Part shown: in pieces, positions 16,911 to 25,212 of the stretch
Layout: every line of letters starts with the position of its first letter
Position numbering within the stretch: the first letter of the stretch is position 1
Assembly (NCBI RefSeq): GCF_004216475.1
Contig: NZ_CP022303.1
Coordinates: 4,275,001 to 4,339,000 of the forward strand
Direction: 5' to 3'
From: Thalassococcus sp. S3
GTDB taxonomy: Bacteria; Pseudomonadota; Alphaproteobacteria; Rhodobacterales; Rhodobacteraceae
DNA length: 64,000 nt
Made by a program: the position numbers and the translations under genes
Notes under the pieces: model-generated
The model's database searches: none
What the model was told of the DNA's origin: nothing
The model's input: only the letters and a program-made list of their open reading frames with translations

Positions 16911-19676
16911 CTACTCCGCCGCAACCGCGTTTTCTGCCGCTTCCACCCGCACGGCAGAGAACTTGAATTCCGGGATCTTGCCATAAGGATCAATCGCCGA
17001 GTTCGTGAGGATGTTCGCGGCAGCCTCCACATAAGCGAAGGGCAAGAACACCATATCCTCCGACACCGCTCGGTCGGCCCGCGCCATGATCTCGATCGAC
17101 CCGCGCCGGGTCGTCAGCCGCAGCATGCCGCCCGGAACCACACCCAGCCGCCGCAGCGTCTTGGGGTGCAGCGAACAATTGGCCTCCGGCTCCACCGCAT
17201 CCAGCACCGTCGCGCGCCGGGTCATCGACCCGGTATGCCAGTGCTCCAATTGCCGCCCCGTGGTCAGGATCATCGGATACTCCGCATCCGGCGCCTCATC
17301 CGGCGGAATGACCGAGGCCGGGGTGAACCGGGCTCGCCCATCGGCGCGCGGGAAACCGTCACCGAACACAATCGCCTGTCCCGGATCCTTGGGGCTGAGC
17401 GATGGATAAGTGACCGCATTCTGCCCCTCCAGCCGATCCCACGTGATATTGTCGAGCGATTTCATGTTGCGCTTCATCTCGGCGAACACCTCCGCCGGGC
17501 TATCATAGGTCCAACTGAGGCCCAGCCGCTTGGCCAGTTCCACCTCGATCCACCAGTCTTCCTTGGCCTCCCCCGGTGGCGGCACCGCAGGCCGGCCCAT
17601 CTGCACCTGACGGTTGGTGTTGGTCACCGTGCCCGTCTTCTCTGCAAAGGCAGAGGCCGGCAGGATCACATCTGCGTAATTCGCCGTCTCGGTGATAAAG
17701 ATGTCCTGCACAACCAGATGATCGAGCTTGGCCAACGCGGCGCGCGCATGATCCACATCCGGATCGCTCATCGCTGGGTTCTCGCCAAGGATATACATCG
17801 CTTTGATGTCACTGGCATGGACCGCATCCATGATCTCCGTCACCGTCAGCCCCTTCTCGTTCGAGAAGTCCTCTGACCCCCAGACCTCCGTAAAGGCCGA
17901 GCGGACGCCGTCATCCGTCACACTCTGATAATCCGGCAGGAACATCGGGATCAGCCCGGCATCCGACGCACCCTGCACGTTGTTCTGCCCGCGCAGCGGA
18001 TGCAGGCCCGCGCCCGGCCGTCCAACTTGTCCGGTCATCAGCGCCAGCGAGATCAGGCAGCGGGAATTGTCCGTCCCGTGGATGTGCTGGCTCACGCCCA
18101 TTCCCCAGAAGATCATCGCCGCGTTGGCCCCCGCAAAGGTTCGTGCCACGTCGCGCAGCATCTCTGGCTCGATCCCGCAAATCTCGCTCATCGCCTCCGG
18201 GGTGAAGCCTTTCAGATGCTCTTTCTCGGCCTCCCAGTTCTCCGTCCAGGCCTCGATATACTGTTGATCGTAGAGCCCTTCCTCCACGATCACATGCATG
18301 ATCGCGTTGAGCATGCTCACATCCGCTCCGGGCCGGAATTGCAGCATATGGCTGGCAAAGCGCTTCAGCGCCTGCCCGCGCGGGTCCATCACAATCAGCT
18401 TGCCGCCGCGCTTGGTAAATTGCTTGAAATAGGTGGCCGCAACTGGATGGTTCTCGATCGGATTTGCGCCGATCACAATCGCCACATCCGCATTCTCGAT
18501 CTCGTTGAACGTCGCCGTCACCGCGCCCGAGCCCACATTCTCGATCAGCGCTGCAACGGACGAGGCGTGACACAGCCTGGTGCAGTGATCCACGTTGTTG
18601 TGGCCAAAGCCCTGCCGGATCAGCTTCTGGAACAGATACGCCTCCTCATTGGTGCACTTGGCCGAGCCAAAGCCCGCCACCTCGCGCCCCCGCCCCTTCA
18701 GCCCGTTCGCCGCCGCATCCAGCGCCTCGTCCCAGGTCGCTTCCCGGAAATGGGTCTGCCAGTTGCCCGGATCCACGTTCAGCCCCTTGGCCGGTGCATC
18801 GTCGCGGCGGATCAGGGGCTTGGTCAGACGGTGATCGTGATGGATATAGTCGAACCCGAACCGCCCCTTCACGCAGAGCCGCCCTTCATTGGCGGGGCCA
18901 TTGATGCCCTCGACATATTTCACCCGGCCATCCTTGACCTTCAGCGATACTTGACAGCCCACCCCGCAGAAGGGACAGACAGACTCCACCTCGCTGTCGT
19001 AATCCTTGCTGTCGCCCACCTGCGCGTCATCCACAACGGTCGATGGCATAAGCGCCCCCGTCGGGCAGGCCTGCACACATTCGCCGCAGGCCACGCAGGT
19101 GCTTTCTCCCATCGGGTCGGCGAAATCGAAGGTCGGATAGGCATCGTGCCCCCGCCCCGCCATGCCGATCACGTCGTTGACCTGAACCTCCCGGCAGGCC
19201 CTGACGCAGAGCCCGCATTGAATGCAGGCATCGAGATTGACACTCATCGCCACGTGGCTGTCATCCAGCAGCGGGATGCGACCCTCTTCCAGCTTTGGAA
19301 ACCGGCTCTCGCTGACGCCGTTCAACTCCGCCATGTCCCAGAGATGCGCCGAGCGGTCATGCGCCACGTCTCGCTCCGGCTGATCGGCCAGCAGCATCTC
19401 GACCACCATCTTGCGCGCGCCCTCCGCCCGCGCCGAATTGGTCGTCACCACCATGCCGTCCGCCGGTTCCCGAATGCACGACGCCGCCAGCGTCCGCTCG
19501 CCTTCGATCTCGACCATGCAAGCCCGACAATTGCCGTCGGGACGATATCCCGGCGCCGGCTTGTGGCAGAGATGCGGGATCACCAGGCCGCGCCCGTTGG
19601 CCACCTCCCAGATCGTCAGGCCCTTCTCGGCCTCAACCTCAACCCCATCCAGCGTAAAACGCACCGTCTCGGACAT
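16911..19676 (-). CDS. Formate dehydrogenase alpha (catalytic molybdopterin) subunit
   Basis: The 921-aa protein starts at the ATG after GGGAGAGTCGCGTC; an upstream ATG at 19901 overlaps the divergent phosphatase gene. From the N-terminus: a [2Fe-2S] ferredoxin domain (HLCHKPAPGYRPDGNCRACM), a His-Cys 4Fe segment, two [4Fe-4S] sets (CIQCGLCVRAC, CVACGECVQACPTGAL), the FDH-type Fe4S motif CPFCGVGC, then the bis-MGD molybdenum/tungsten domains. DHCTRLCHASSV places the metal-ligand Cys at residue 369, where some FDHs have selenocysteine. The protein oxidises formate to CO2. The usual fdsB, fdsG and fdhD partners are not adjacent; electron acceptor is unknown. A double hairpin follows the stop. 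Confidence 0.95.
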   Translation of the reverse strand: MSETVRFTLDGVEVEAEKGLTIWEVANGRGLVIPHLCHKPAPGYRPDGNCRACMVEIEGERTLAASCIREPADGMVVTTNSARAEGARKMVVEMLLADQPERDVAHDRSAHLWDMAELNGVSESRFPKLEEGRIPLLDDSHVAMSVNLDACIQCGLCVRACREVQVNDVIGMAGRGHDAYPTFDFADPMGESTCVACGECVQACPTGALMPSTVVDDAQVGDSKDYDSEVESVCPFCGVGCQVSLKVKDGRVKYVEGINGPANEGRLCVKGRFGFDYIHHDHRLTKPLIRRDDAPAKGLNVDPGNWQTHFREATWDEALDAAANGLKGRGREVAGFGSAKCTNEEAYLFQKLIRQGFGHNNVDHCTRLCHASSVAALIENVGSGAVTATFNEIENADVAIVIGANPIENHPVAATYFKQFTKRGGKLIVMDPRGQALKRFASHMLQFRPGADVSMLNAIMHVIVEEGLYDQQYIEAWTENWEAEKEHLKGFTPEAMSEICGIEPEMLRDVARTFAGANAAMIFWGMGVSQHIHGTDNSRCLISLALMTGQVGRPGAGLHPLRGQNNVQGASDAGLIPMFLPDYQSVTDDGVRSAFTEVWGSEDFSNEKGLTVTEIMDAVHASDIKAMYILGENPAMSDPDVDHARAALAKLDHLVVQDIFITETANYADVILPASAFAEKTGTVTNTNRQVQMGRPAVPPPGEAKEDWWIEVELAKRLGLSWTYDSPAEVFAEMKRNMKSLDNITWDRLEGQNAVTYPSLSPKDPGQAIVFGDGFPRADGRARFTPASVIPPDEAPDAEYPMILTTGRQLEHWHTGSMTRRATVLDAVEPEANCSLHPKTLRRLGVVPGGMLRLTTRRGSIEIMARADRAVSEDMVFLPFAYVEAAANILTNSAIDPYGKIPEFKFSAVRVEAAENAVAAE

Positions 19677-19790
19677 GACGCGACTCTCCCTGATCTTCAA
19701 AAAGATATAAGCGCCGCCAATCTTTGGCAGGAGTCCCATTCCCGACACACTCCACCGGATTTGCGCCATCTGCGTTTCCGATGCGCTCCA

Positions 19791-19827
19791 CCTGCTTCTT
19801 CTCGATAAAAATACGGCCGCCGGAGGC
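19791..19827 (-). repeat. Intergenic 37-nt repeat, copy 1
   Basis: On the minus strand the copy reads GCCTCCGGCGGCCGTATTTT, then a short TATCGAGAAGAAG tail and CAGG. It is identical at 36 of 37 positions to the copy at 41854-41890 and shares its TCGAGAAGAAG/TATTTTTA core with 51575-51608. It lies in the 211-bp region between the divergent formate dehydrogenase and phosphatase genes, oriented toward the dehydrogenase. The GGCGGCC and TATTTTT parts resemble a terminator or attenuator. Confidence 0.85.
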
Positions 19828-19887
19828 GTCCTCCCTTTCCACCTGCCCGGACGTTCCGTAAGACAGGAGCGAACGGAGCACGCAGAC

Positions 19888-20541
19888 ATGTCCCACATCA
19901 CCCTCGTCCGCCACGGTCAGGCCAATACCGGCGCCCGGGATGAAACGAGCTATGACAGGCTCAGCCCCCTTGGGCATCAACAGGCCGGATGGCTCGGCGA
20001 TCACCTGCGTGATGCGGGCCAGCATCATACCCGCATCTACTGCGGAACACTGACCCGGCATCTCGAAACAGCACGCAGCATGGGCTTTGCCAATGGCATC
20101 TCTCAGGACGCGCGCCTGAACGAACTGGAATACTTCACCCTGTCACGGCTTATGGAAGAACAGCATGGCCTGCCGATCCCGGACGAACGGGAAGGCTTCG
20201 TTATGCATCTGCCACAAGTGTTCGCCGCCTGGCAGGAGGATCGCATCCGCGATGTTCCCGAAAGCTTCGCGGCGTTCGAAGACCGCGTGTCCACCGCGCT
20301 TGAGGAGATCGGTCAGGGCCATGGGCCGGCGATGGTCGTGACATCGGGTGGTCTGATCGCCATCGCCATGCGCCAGGTGATGGGCCTCGACATCGAGGCG
20401 ACGGCGCGGATGGCTCTGGCGATCATGAACACCTCGGTTCACCGTCTCTTTCCCATAGGCGAAACGCTGACGCCGGTGCTGTTCAATGCGGTACCGCATC
20501 TTGAGACGCCTGACCGACAATTCGCGCAAACACATGTCTAG
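19888..20541 (+). CDS. Histidine phosphatase superfamily protein
   Basis: The 217-aa protein begins MSHITLVRHGQANTG, carrying the RHG motif with the catalytic histidine. The second conserved region is CGTLTRHLETA, the ELEYF segment follows, and the second catalytic histidine region appears as VVTSGGLIAI rather than the usual SHG. Because the SHG histidine appears replaced by SGG, activity may be altered or supplied by another residue. It begins a plus-strand run with the GST and saccharopine dehydrogenase genes. Substrate unknown. Confidence 0.88.
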   Translation: MSHITLVRHGQANTGARDETSYDRLSPLGHQQAGWLGDHLRDAGQHHTRIYCGTLTRHLETARSMGFANGISQDARLNELEYFTLSRLMEEQHGLPIPDEREGFVMHLPQVFAAWQEDRIRDVPESFAAFEDRVSTALEEIGQGHGPAMVVTSGGLIAIAMRQVMGLDIEATARMALAIMNTSVHRLFPIGETLTPVLFNAVPHLETPDRQFAQTHV

Positions 20542-20571
20542 GCCCGGTCGCGCCGGGGAAAGGAAGATCGT

Positions 20572-21189
20572 ATGCTGACCCTCCACTACGCCCCGGGCAC
20601 GATTGCGGCGGCCGTCGCAATCACCCTCAACGAGGTGGGGGCCGATTATGACAGCCTGCGCATCAACTTTTCCGAAAAGGAACAACGCAGCGCCGCCTAT
20701 CTGGCGATCAACCCCAAGGGGCGGGTTCCAGCACTTGGAACGCCACAAGGTGTTCTGACCGAAACGTCCGCCATTCTCGACTATGTCGCCGCGACCCATC
20801 CGCAGGCCGGGATCGTGCCCGCCGATCCTTTTCGCGCCGCGCAAATGCGCAGCGTCATGACCTATCTGGCCAGCACGATGCACGTGAACCACGCCCACGG
20901 TATGCGGGGGGCCCGGTGGGCGGATGAGGAAAGCTCCTGGTCCGATATGCGTGCCAAGGTCAGCCAGACCATGTCCGAAAGCGCCCAATATATCGAAACC
21001 TATGCCCTTCAGGGTCGCTATGTGTTGGGGGACACGTTCAGCCTTGCCGATCCCTATCTCTTCATGGTCAGCACGTGGCTTGCAGGCGATGGCGTTGACA
21101 TCGGCAGATATCCGCGGTTCGCGGCCTTCCAAAAGCTGATGTGGCAACGTCCATCGGTCCGCGTGGCACTCTCCGACGGATATCTTTGA
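20572..21189 (+). CDS. Glutathione S-transferase family protein
   Basis: The 205-aa protein has the thioredoxin-like N-terminal fold (MLTLHYAPGTIAAAVAITLN, NPKGRVPAL with the cis-Pro, LTETSAILDYVA glutathione-binding region). The all-helical C-terminal domain includes GRYVLGDTFSLADPYLF, the conserved N-capping region. It would conjugate or transfer glutathione in the cytoplasm; substrate unknown. A ribosome site GGAAAGGAAG precedes the ATG. It starts 30 bases after the phosphatase and ends 12 bases before the saccharopine dehydrogenase, suggesting one operon. Confidence 0.93.
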   Translation: MLTLHYAPGTIAAAVAITLNEVGADYDSLRINFSEKEQRSAAYLAINPKGRVPALGTPQGVLTETSAILDYVAATHPQAGIVPADPFRAAQMRSVMTYLASTMHVNHAHGMRGARWADEESSWSDMRAKVSQTMSESAQYIETYALQGRYVLGDTFSLADPYLFMVSTWLAGDGVDIGRYPRFAAFQKLMWQRPSVRVALSDGYL

Positions 21190-21201
21190 GGACAGAACAT
21201 C

Positions 21202-22260
21202 ATGACGCATCTTTGGGTCCGTGCCGAGCAACGCGCAAACGAAGAGCGTGTGGGGCTCACCCCGGCGGGAGCCAGAGCCTTGCGCGCAAAGGGGATGTCC
21301 GTCACCGTCGAAGAAAGCCCCACCCGCGCCATCGAAATAGGCGGCTATCGCGACGCCGGCTGTGAAATCGCGCCGGAGGGCAGCTGGCCCGCCGCGCCAT
21401 CCGATGCGATTATCTTCGGTCTGAAGGAGTTACCAGAGGATGGCGCGCCTCTCGCCCATCGTCACATCATGTTCGGGCATGCATTCAAAGGTCAGCCCGC
21501 GGGCCTGCGCCTTCTGCGTCGGTTCAAGGAGGGCGGCGGAACGCTTTACGACCTTGAATATCTTGTCGAAGAGGATGGGCGCCGTGTGGCCGCGTTTGGG
21601 TATTGGGCCGGATATGCCGGCGCCGCCGTCGCGCTCAAATGCTGGGTGGCACAACAAAGGGGCGGGTTGGCTGGCCCGGTCGCAACCTATCCAAGCTCCA
21701 CGCACCTTCTGGCCGAGCTGCAAACCGACCTGATCACTCTGGGCACCGCACGCCCCACCGCCATCGTCATCGGTGCGCTGGGCCGTGTGGGATCCGGCGC
21801 ATCGGATTTCTGTACCGCGATGGGCGTGCCGGTCACCCGCTGGGACATGGCCGAAACCGCATCGGGTGGCCCCTTCCCCGAGATCCTGCGCCATGACCTT
21901 TTTCTGAATTGCATCCTGGCCAGGCCGGGCAGTCCGGTCTTCGTGCCTGCCTCCGCAAAGACAGCGCCCCGCAAGCTGTCGGTGATCGGGGATATCGCGT
22001 GCGACCCGGAGAGCGATTTCTCTCCCATCAAGGTCTATGACCGCACCACGGACTGGACGTCACCGGCGCTTCGGGTGCATGACCGCCCACCCTTGGACGT
22101 GACCGCGATTGACAATCTGCCATCCCTGCTGCCCACCGAAAGCTCCGAGGATTATGCAGAGCAGTTGCTGCCATCCTTGATGACATTGGATCGCATGGAC
22201 GAGGACGTCTGGGCGCGTGCGGCGGAAACGTTTGCAATCCACTCAGACCGGCTGCGCTAA
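21202..22260 (+). CDS. Saccharopine dehydrogenase (NAD, L-lysine-forming type)
   Basis: The 352-aa protein matches the LYS1-type enzyme, which interconverts saccharopine with lysine and 2-oxoglutarate. Seen are the N-terminal alanine-dehydrogenase-like domain (WVRAEQRANEERVGLTPAGA), a Lys-Glu catalytic region around FGLKELPE and MFGHAFKGQ, and a Rossmann dinucleotide segment (IVIGALGRVGSGAS). In roseobacters it is thought to serve lysine degradation. The second saccharopine enzyme, releasing glutamate and aminoadipate semialdehyde, is not adjacent. The gene is convergent with the DUF3775 gene, five bases away. Confidence 0.9.
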   Translation: MTHLWVRAEQRANEERVGLTPAGARALRAKGMSVTVEESPTRAIEIGGYRDAGCEIAPEGSWPAAPSDAIIFGLKELPEDGAPLAHRHIMFGHAFKGQPAGLRLLRRFKEGGGTLYDLEYLVEEDGRRVAAFGYWAGYAGAAVALKCWVAQQRGGLAGPVATYPSSTHLLAELQTDLITLGTARPTAIVIGALGRVGSGASDFCTAMGVPVTRWDMAETASGGPFPEILRHDLFLNCILARPGSPVFVPASAKTAPRKLSVIGDIACDPESDFSPIKVYDRTTDWTSPALRVHDRPPLDVTAIDNLPSLLPTESSEDYAEQLLPSLMTLDRMDEDVWARAAETFAIHSDRLR

Positions 22261-22265
22261 GCCAG

Positions 22266-22583
22266 TCACATCAACTTGTCTTCAGCGTCCGACGCGGACA
22301 AACCCATTGCATCCATGCCGTTTTCCAGATGATCAGACACATGCGGCGTGCCAATGAGGTAGTCTGCACATGGTGTCGTGGCTTCTTCCTGCGCGACGAG
22401 CACCGCGTCGGCCCATTCGTCCTTGTCAAAGCTGCCGCGCCCGACCCACATCAACGCAACAAGCTCCGCTTGTTCGTCTTCCCCCATCCGCTCGATGAAC
22501 GCGCGCAATTCCGGCTCGGCTCGATCAAGCTCACGCATCATCAGGATCACTTGCGCGACCGTGCCGGTCGATAGGGTCATCAT
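22266..22583 (-). CDS. DUF3775 family protein
   Basis: The 105-aa acidic protein contains the family pattern ELVALMWVGRGSFDKDEW followed by DYLIGTPHVSDHLENGMDAM. It is mostly helical with no membrane segment. Function of the family is unknown. The start is one of two consecutive ATG codons at 22583 and 22580, preceded by AGGAGG inside a small hairpin (see 22591-22615). It lies 61 bases downstream of the SDR gene and may be the tail of that operon. Confidence 0.8.
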   Translation of the reverse strand: MMTLSTGTVAQVILMMRELDRAEPELRAFIERMGEDEQAELVALMWVGRGSFDKDEWADAVLVAQEEATTPCADYLIGTPHVSDHLENGMDAMGLSASDAEDKLM

Positions 22584-22590
22584 CGTCTGG

Positions 22591-22615
22591 GCCTCCTACT
22601 TCTTTCACAAAGTAG
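22591..22615 (-). promoter_or_regulatory. Hairpin overlapping the ribosome site of the DUF3775 gene
   Basis: On the minus strand CTACTT, an eight-base loop and AAGTAG form a 6-bp stem whose last two bases are the first two of the AGGAGG ribosome site. The hairpin could hide or expose the site and so tune translation. The stem is short and AT-rich, so this is tentative. Confidence 0.35.
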
Positions 22616-22644
22616 AAGTCAGCTTCCGTCGCGTGTCTTTGATC

Positions 22645-23373
22645 TTACGCAAAGAGTTTGAAATAGAGCCAGTCCGGCAAAAACTGGCTGCCGCGGAACA
22701 CCAGAGAGAACGCGGTGGGAAAGCTTTTCTTGAAGCCACCCAGCTTCATATGATCGAACATGTGACCGGCCGCCTCGTCCGGTGTCATGAGGAAGGGCAT
22801 CTTGAAATCATTCTTGTCGGTCAATCGGGTCTTGATAAACCCGGGATTGGCCAGCTGAACCTTGACGCCGGTATCCTTTAAGTCCGCGTACATGCTTTCG
22901 GCCAGCGCCATCGTTCCCGCCTTGGAGGCCGCATAGCCAATCGCGCCCGGCAGTCCCCGAAACCCCGAGAGCGAGCCCGTGATCACGATATGACCGCTAT
23001 CACGCGCGACCATCGCCGGCAGCACTTGACCCATCACCCGGACGAGACCGGTAAAGTTGATATCCGCCATCGCGGTTGCCTGATCCGCATCCCAGTCCTG
23101 CGACTTGAACGGCCAGTAGACACCCGCAAGGTAGACCACGCCGTCGACTTCGCCGACCGCCTCCGCCGCGGCCTTGACGCTTTCGTCGTCGGCCACGTCG
23201 ATCGTTTGAACACGCGCCTCCCCCGGAAGGTCGGCAGCCAGCTCTTTCAGTTTATCCTCGTTGCGGGCAGACAGAATTACGATCGCTCCCGCCCGACTGA
23301 GCTTTCTGGCCAGAGCAGCGCCCAAACCTTCGCTGGCCCCGACAAGCCAGTAAGTCTTACCCTTGAATGTCAT
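22645..23373 (-). CDS. Short-chain dehydrogenase/reductase
   Basis: The 242-aa protein has a classical SDR fold: dinucleotide motif GASEGLGAA (residues 12-20), the D/N region, catalytic Ser in VITGSLSG, and YAASKAG with catalytic Tyr and Lys. It would use NAD(P)H to reduce or oxidise a carbonyl/alcohol. It is the last gene of the five-gene operon ufaD-like, DUF1365, MFS, DUF3833, SDR, with four bases between it and DUF3833. The R. sphaeroides equivalent lies in the RpoE/ChrR region, in line with a role in lipid or singlet-oxygen adaptation. Confidence 0.93.
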   Translation of the reverse strand: MTFKGKTYWLVGASEGLGAALARKLSRAGAIVILSARNEDKLKELAADLPGEARVQTIDVADDESVKAAAEAVGEVDGVVYLAGVYWPFKSQDWDADQATAMADINFTGLVRVMGQVLPAMVARDSGHIVITGSLSGFRGLPGAIGYAASKAGTMALAESMYADLKDTGVKVQLANPGFIKTRLTDKNDFKMPFLMTPDEAAGHMFDHMKLGGFKKSFPTAFSLVFRGSQFLPDWLYFKLFA

Positions 23374-23377
23374 TCCG

Positions 23378-23968
23378 CTATGCCGCTTCCTTTAGGGGTT
23401 GATCCACCGAATTGCGGGGCCGCATCGTCGCAACAAGTTCAGCCACCTGAATACCAAACTTGCGAAACTGGCTTCGGTTCACAATCGTCCCGTTCGGAGC
23501 AAGATACATCCAGTCCACAGTGTCGAGAACGTGCCCGCCTGACTGCTCGGGCAACCGGATGCGGTACTGCAATTGCACGGCAGAGCCGGTCTGCGCACCG
23601 ACCCCGGTGCCAACCACGTCTTCGGCGCGCGCCTGGATATTTCCATCGTTCCCCAATGTCAGATGCCATTCCCGATCCTGGGTGGATCCATCATCATACA
23701 GGAAACGCTCTTTCATGACCCCGACATTGCCGGACCATTCGACATCGAAGTCCGCAACGAAACGCGAGGTCACGCGTCCCAACGGCCCGTAGATGATCCC
23801 CTCGCATACGATGGGTCCGTTCAGATGGGTGCGCAGATCGAACTGCGGCTGACCTTCGACATAATCCTGGGGCTTTTGGGCCAGAAACGACGCAAGCCTG
23901 CGTTTTACGTATCCAAGAGCCAGGATAATCGCACCGCCCAGTACGACCAGAAGTACTGAATCCATCAC
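23378..23968 (-). CDS. DUF3833 family protein
   Basis: The 196-aa protein has one N-terminal membrane segment (SVLLVVLGGAIILALGYV) and then a beta-rich domain with FDLRTHLNGPIVCEGIIYG and SRFVADFDVEW, a pattern of DUF3833. In proteins of this family the domain may bind lipid-like ligands, but no function is established. It overlaps the upstream MFS gene by four bases and is followed by the SDR gene after four bases, so it is cotranscribed. It is probably exposed to the periplasm. Confidence 0.85.
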   Translation of the reverse strand: MMDSVLLVVLGGAIILALGYVKRRLASFLAQKPQDYVEGQPQFDLRTHLNGPIVCEGIIYGPLGRVTSRFVADFDVEWSGNVGVMKERFLYDDGSTQDREWHLTLGNDGNIQARAEDVVGTGVGAQTGSAVQLQYRIRLPEQSGGHVLDTVDWMYLAPNGTIVNRSQFRKFGIQVAELVATMRPRNSVDQPLKEAA

Positions 23969-25212
23969 TCTGTCTCCTTCAAATCAGTCGTGGCGAGCAA
24001 CAGGATCGCCACCGTTTTCAAACCGCAGGGCACCGCCGCGTAGAGCAGGCTCAGCAGTAAAAGGGCCGGTTCGGAATTGTTGGCTCCGGCTTGGAACCCG
24101 GCGGCATCCAAGGCGGGAAGTAGTGTGACCGCCGCAAAGGCGAGCGTGAATTTCGAAACAAAAGACCAAAGGCCGAAGCCTTCCGCAGCGGTCGGTGAGA
24201 TCTTGGCCATGCGCCCTGCAAAGATCGCCGGCAACAAGGTCATATCGGCACCCAGCGCCGCACCGGAGGCGATGCAGATGATGGCGAACGCCACGACATC
24301 CCCCTCCTGAAGCAGGACAGCGGCCCCGAAGGCCAGAATTGATAAAACCATCCCTGCGATCAGCACCCGCTTTGCGCCAAGCCGTTCGGCGAGCAGGCCC
24401 CAGACCGGGGCCGCAAGGGCCGCCGACAGAAAGAAGAGCAGAAGCAACGGGCCTTCCATGCCGGGTGCGGCCAAACGACTTTCCACGAAAAACAGAAAGA
24501 GCGTCGAGCTCACCGCGACGGGGGCCGCGTTAACAAGCGCGATCATCAGGAGGCGCCGCGCAACGCTGTCACGCAACACAGGGCCAAACCCCGAAGACGG
24601 TGCCACCATCTCCCCGCCCCATTCCAGCCGCATAGCCTGCCAGGCCAGCAACGCCAGCACCGCGAAGCTAACGGCGTAGCCTGCAAAGGGTCGGTCCATC
24701 ACAGCGCCCAGTGCCACGGGTGCGATTGCTGCGACGCATACGCCAAGCAGCGACCCCGTCTCACGCCAACGCGCGAGCTTCAGATGGCCGTTGCCTGCAA
24801 GGTTCGCCGCCTTGTTTACCCCCTGTGCGTAGAAGTTGATCGTGAGAAAGCTGAAGGCAGAGAAGACCAGCGTCAGCATCAGCCCGAACCACAAGAGCGG
24901 CGCAACCGGCGGAACAACCGCGAACAGGCCCACCATGGCACTTGCGATCACGGCCAATGCGATCGCCACCGCCGCTGCCCTGTGCGCTCTGACACTCTCA
25001 GACAACCGGCCGAGCAAGGGATCTTGCACCACATCGAGCAGGCGCAAGCCAAACAAGACCGCACCCAGCGCCGCAAGGCTGACACCGTACTCATCCACAT
25101 AGAATTTCGGCGCGTGGATATACAAAGGCAGACCTGCCGCCGCCAGCAGAGACGCAAAGAGCGCATAAGCCGGCAATCGGGCGCTTTGTGTCTGGGTGGC
25201 AGCCATCGTCAT
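23965..25212 (-). CDS. MFS transporter of the GPH/MFS_2 type
   Basis: The 415-aa protein has about twelve membrane helices. The ATG at 25212 overlaps the stop of DUF1365 by four bases; an upstream in-frame ATG at 25293 is inside that gene. Near the N-terminus is APKFYVDEYGVSLAALGAVL, then RLLDVVQDPLLGRLSE, which matches the D-P-x-x-G motif of melibiose-type carriers. The substrate is unknown. In R. sphaeroides the corresponding gene sits at the same position in the operon next to rpoE-chrR, so a lipid precursor or oxidised product is a guess only. Confidence 0.9.
   Translation of the reverse strand: MTMAATQTQSARLPAYALFASLLAAAGLPLYIHAPKFYVDEYGVSLAALGAVLFGLRLLDVVQDPLLGRLSESVRAHRAAAVAIALAVIASAMVGLFAVVPPVAPLLWFGLMLTLVFSAFSFLTINFYAQGVNKAANLAGNGHLKLARWRETGSLLGVCVAAIAPVALGAVMDRPFAGYAVSFAVLALLAWQAMRLEWGGEMVAPSSGFGPVLRDSVARRLLMIALVNAAPVAVSSTLFLFFVESRLAAPGMEGPLLLLFFLSAALAAPVWGLLAERLGAKRVLIAGMVLSILAFGAAVLLQEGDVVAFAIICIASGAALGADMTLLPAIFAGRMAKISPTAAEGFGLWSFVSKFTLAFAAVTLLPALDAAGFQAGANNSEPALLLLSLLYAAVPCGLKTVAILLLATTDLKETE

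Noticed and set aside
18000..19808. 602-codon plus-strand frame opposite the formate dehydrogenase gene
   Set aside because: High-GC antisense frame rich in His and Arg; the opposite strand encodes a clear molybdoenzyme with all motifs.
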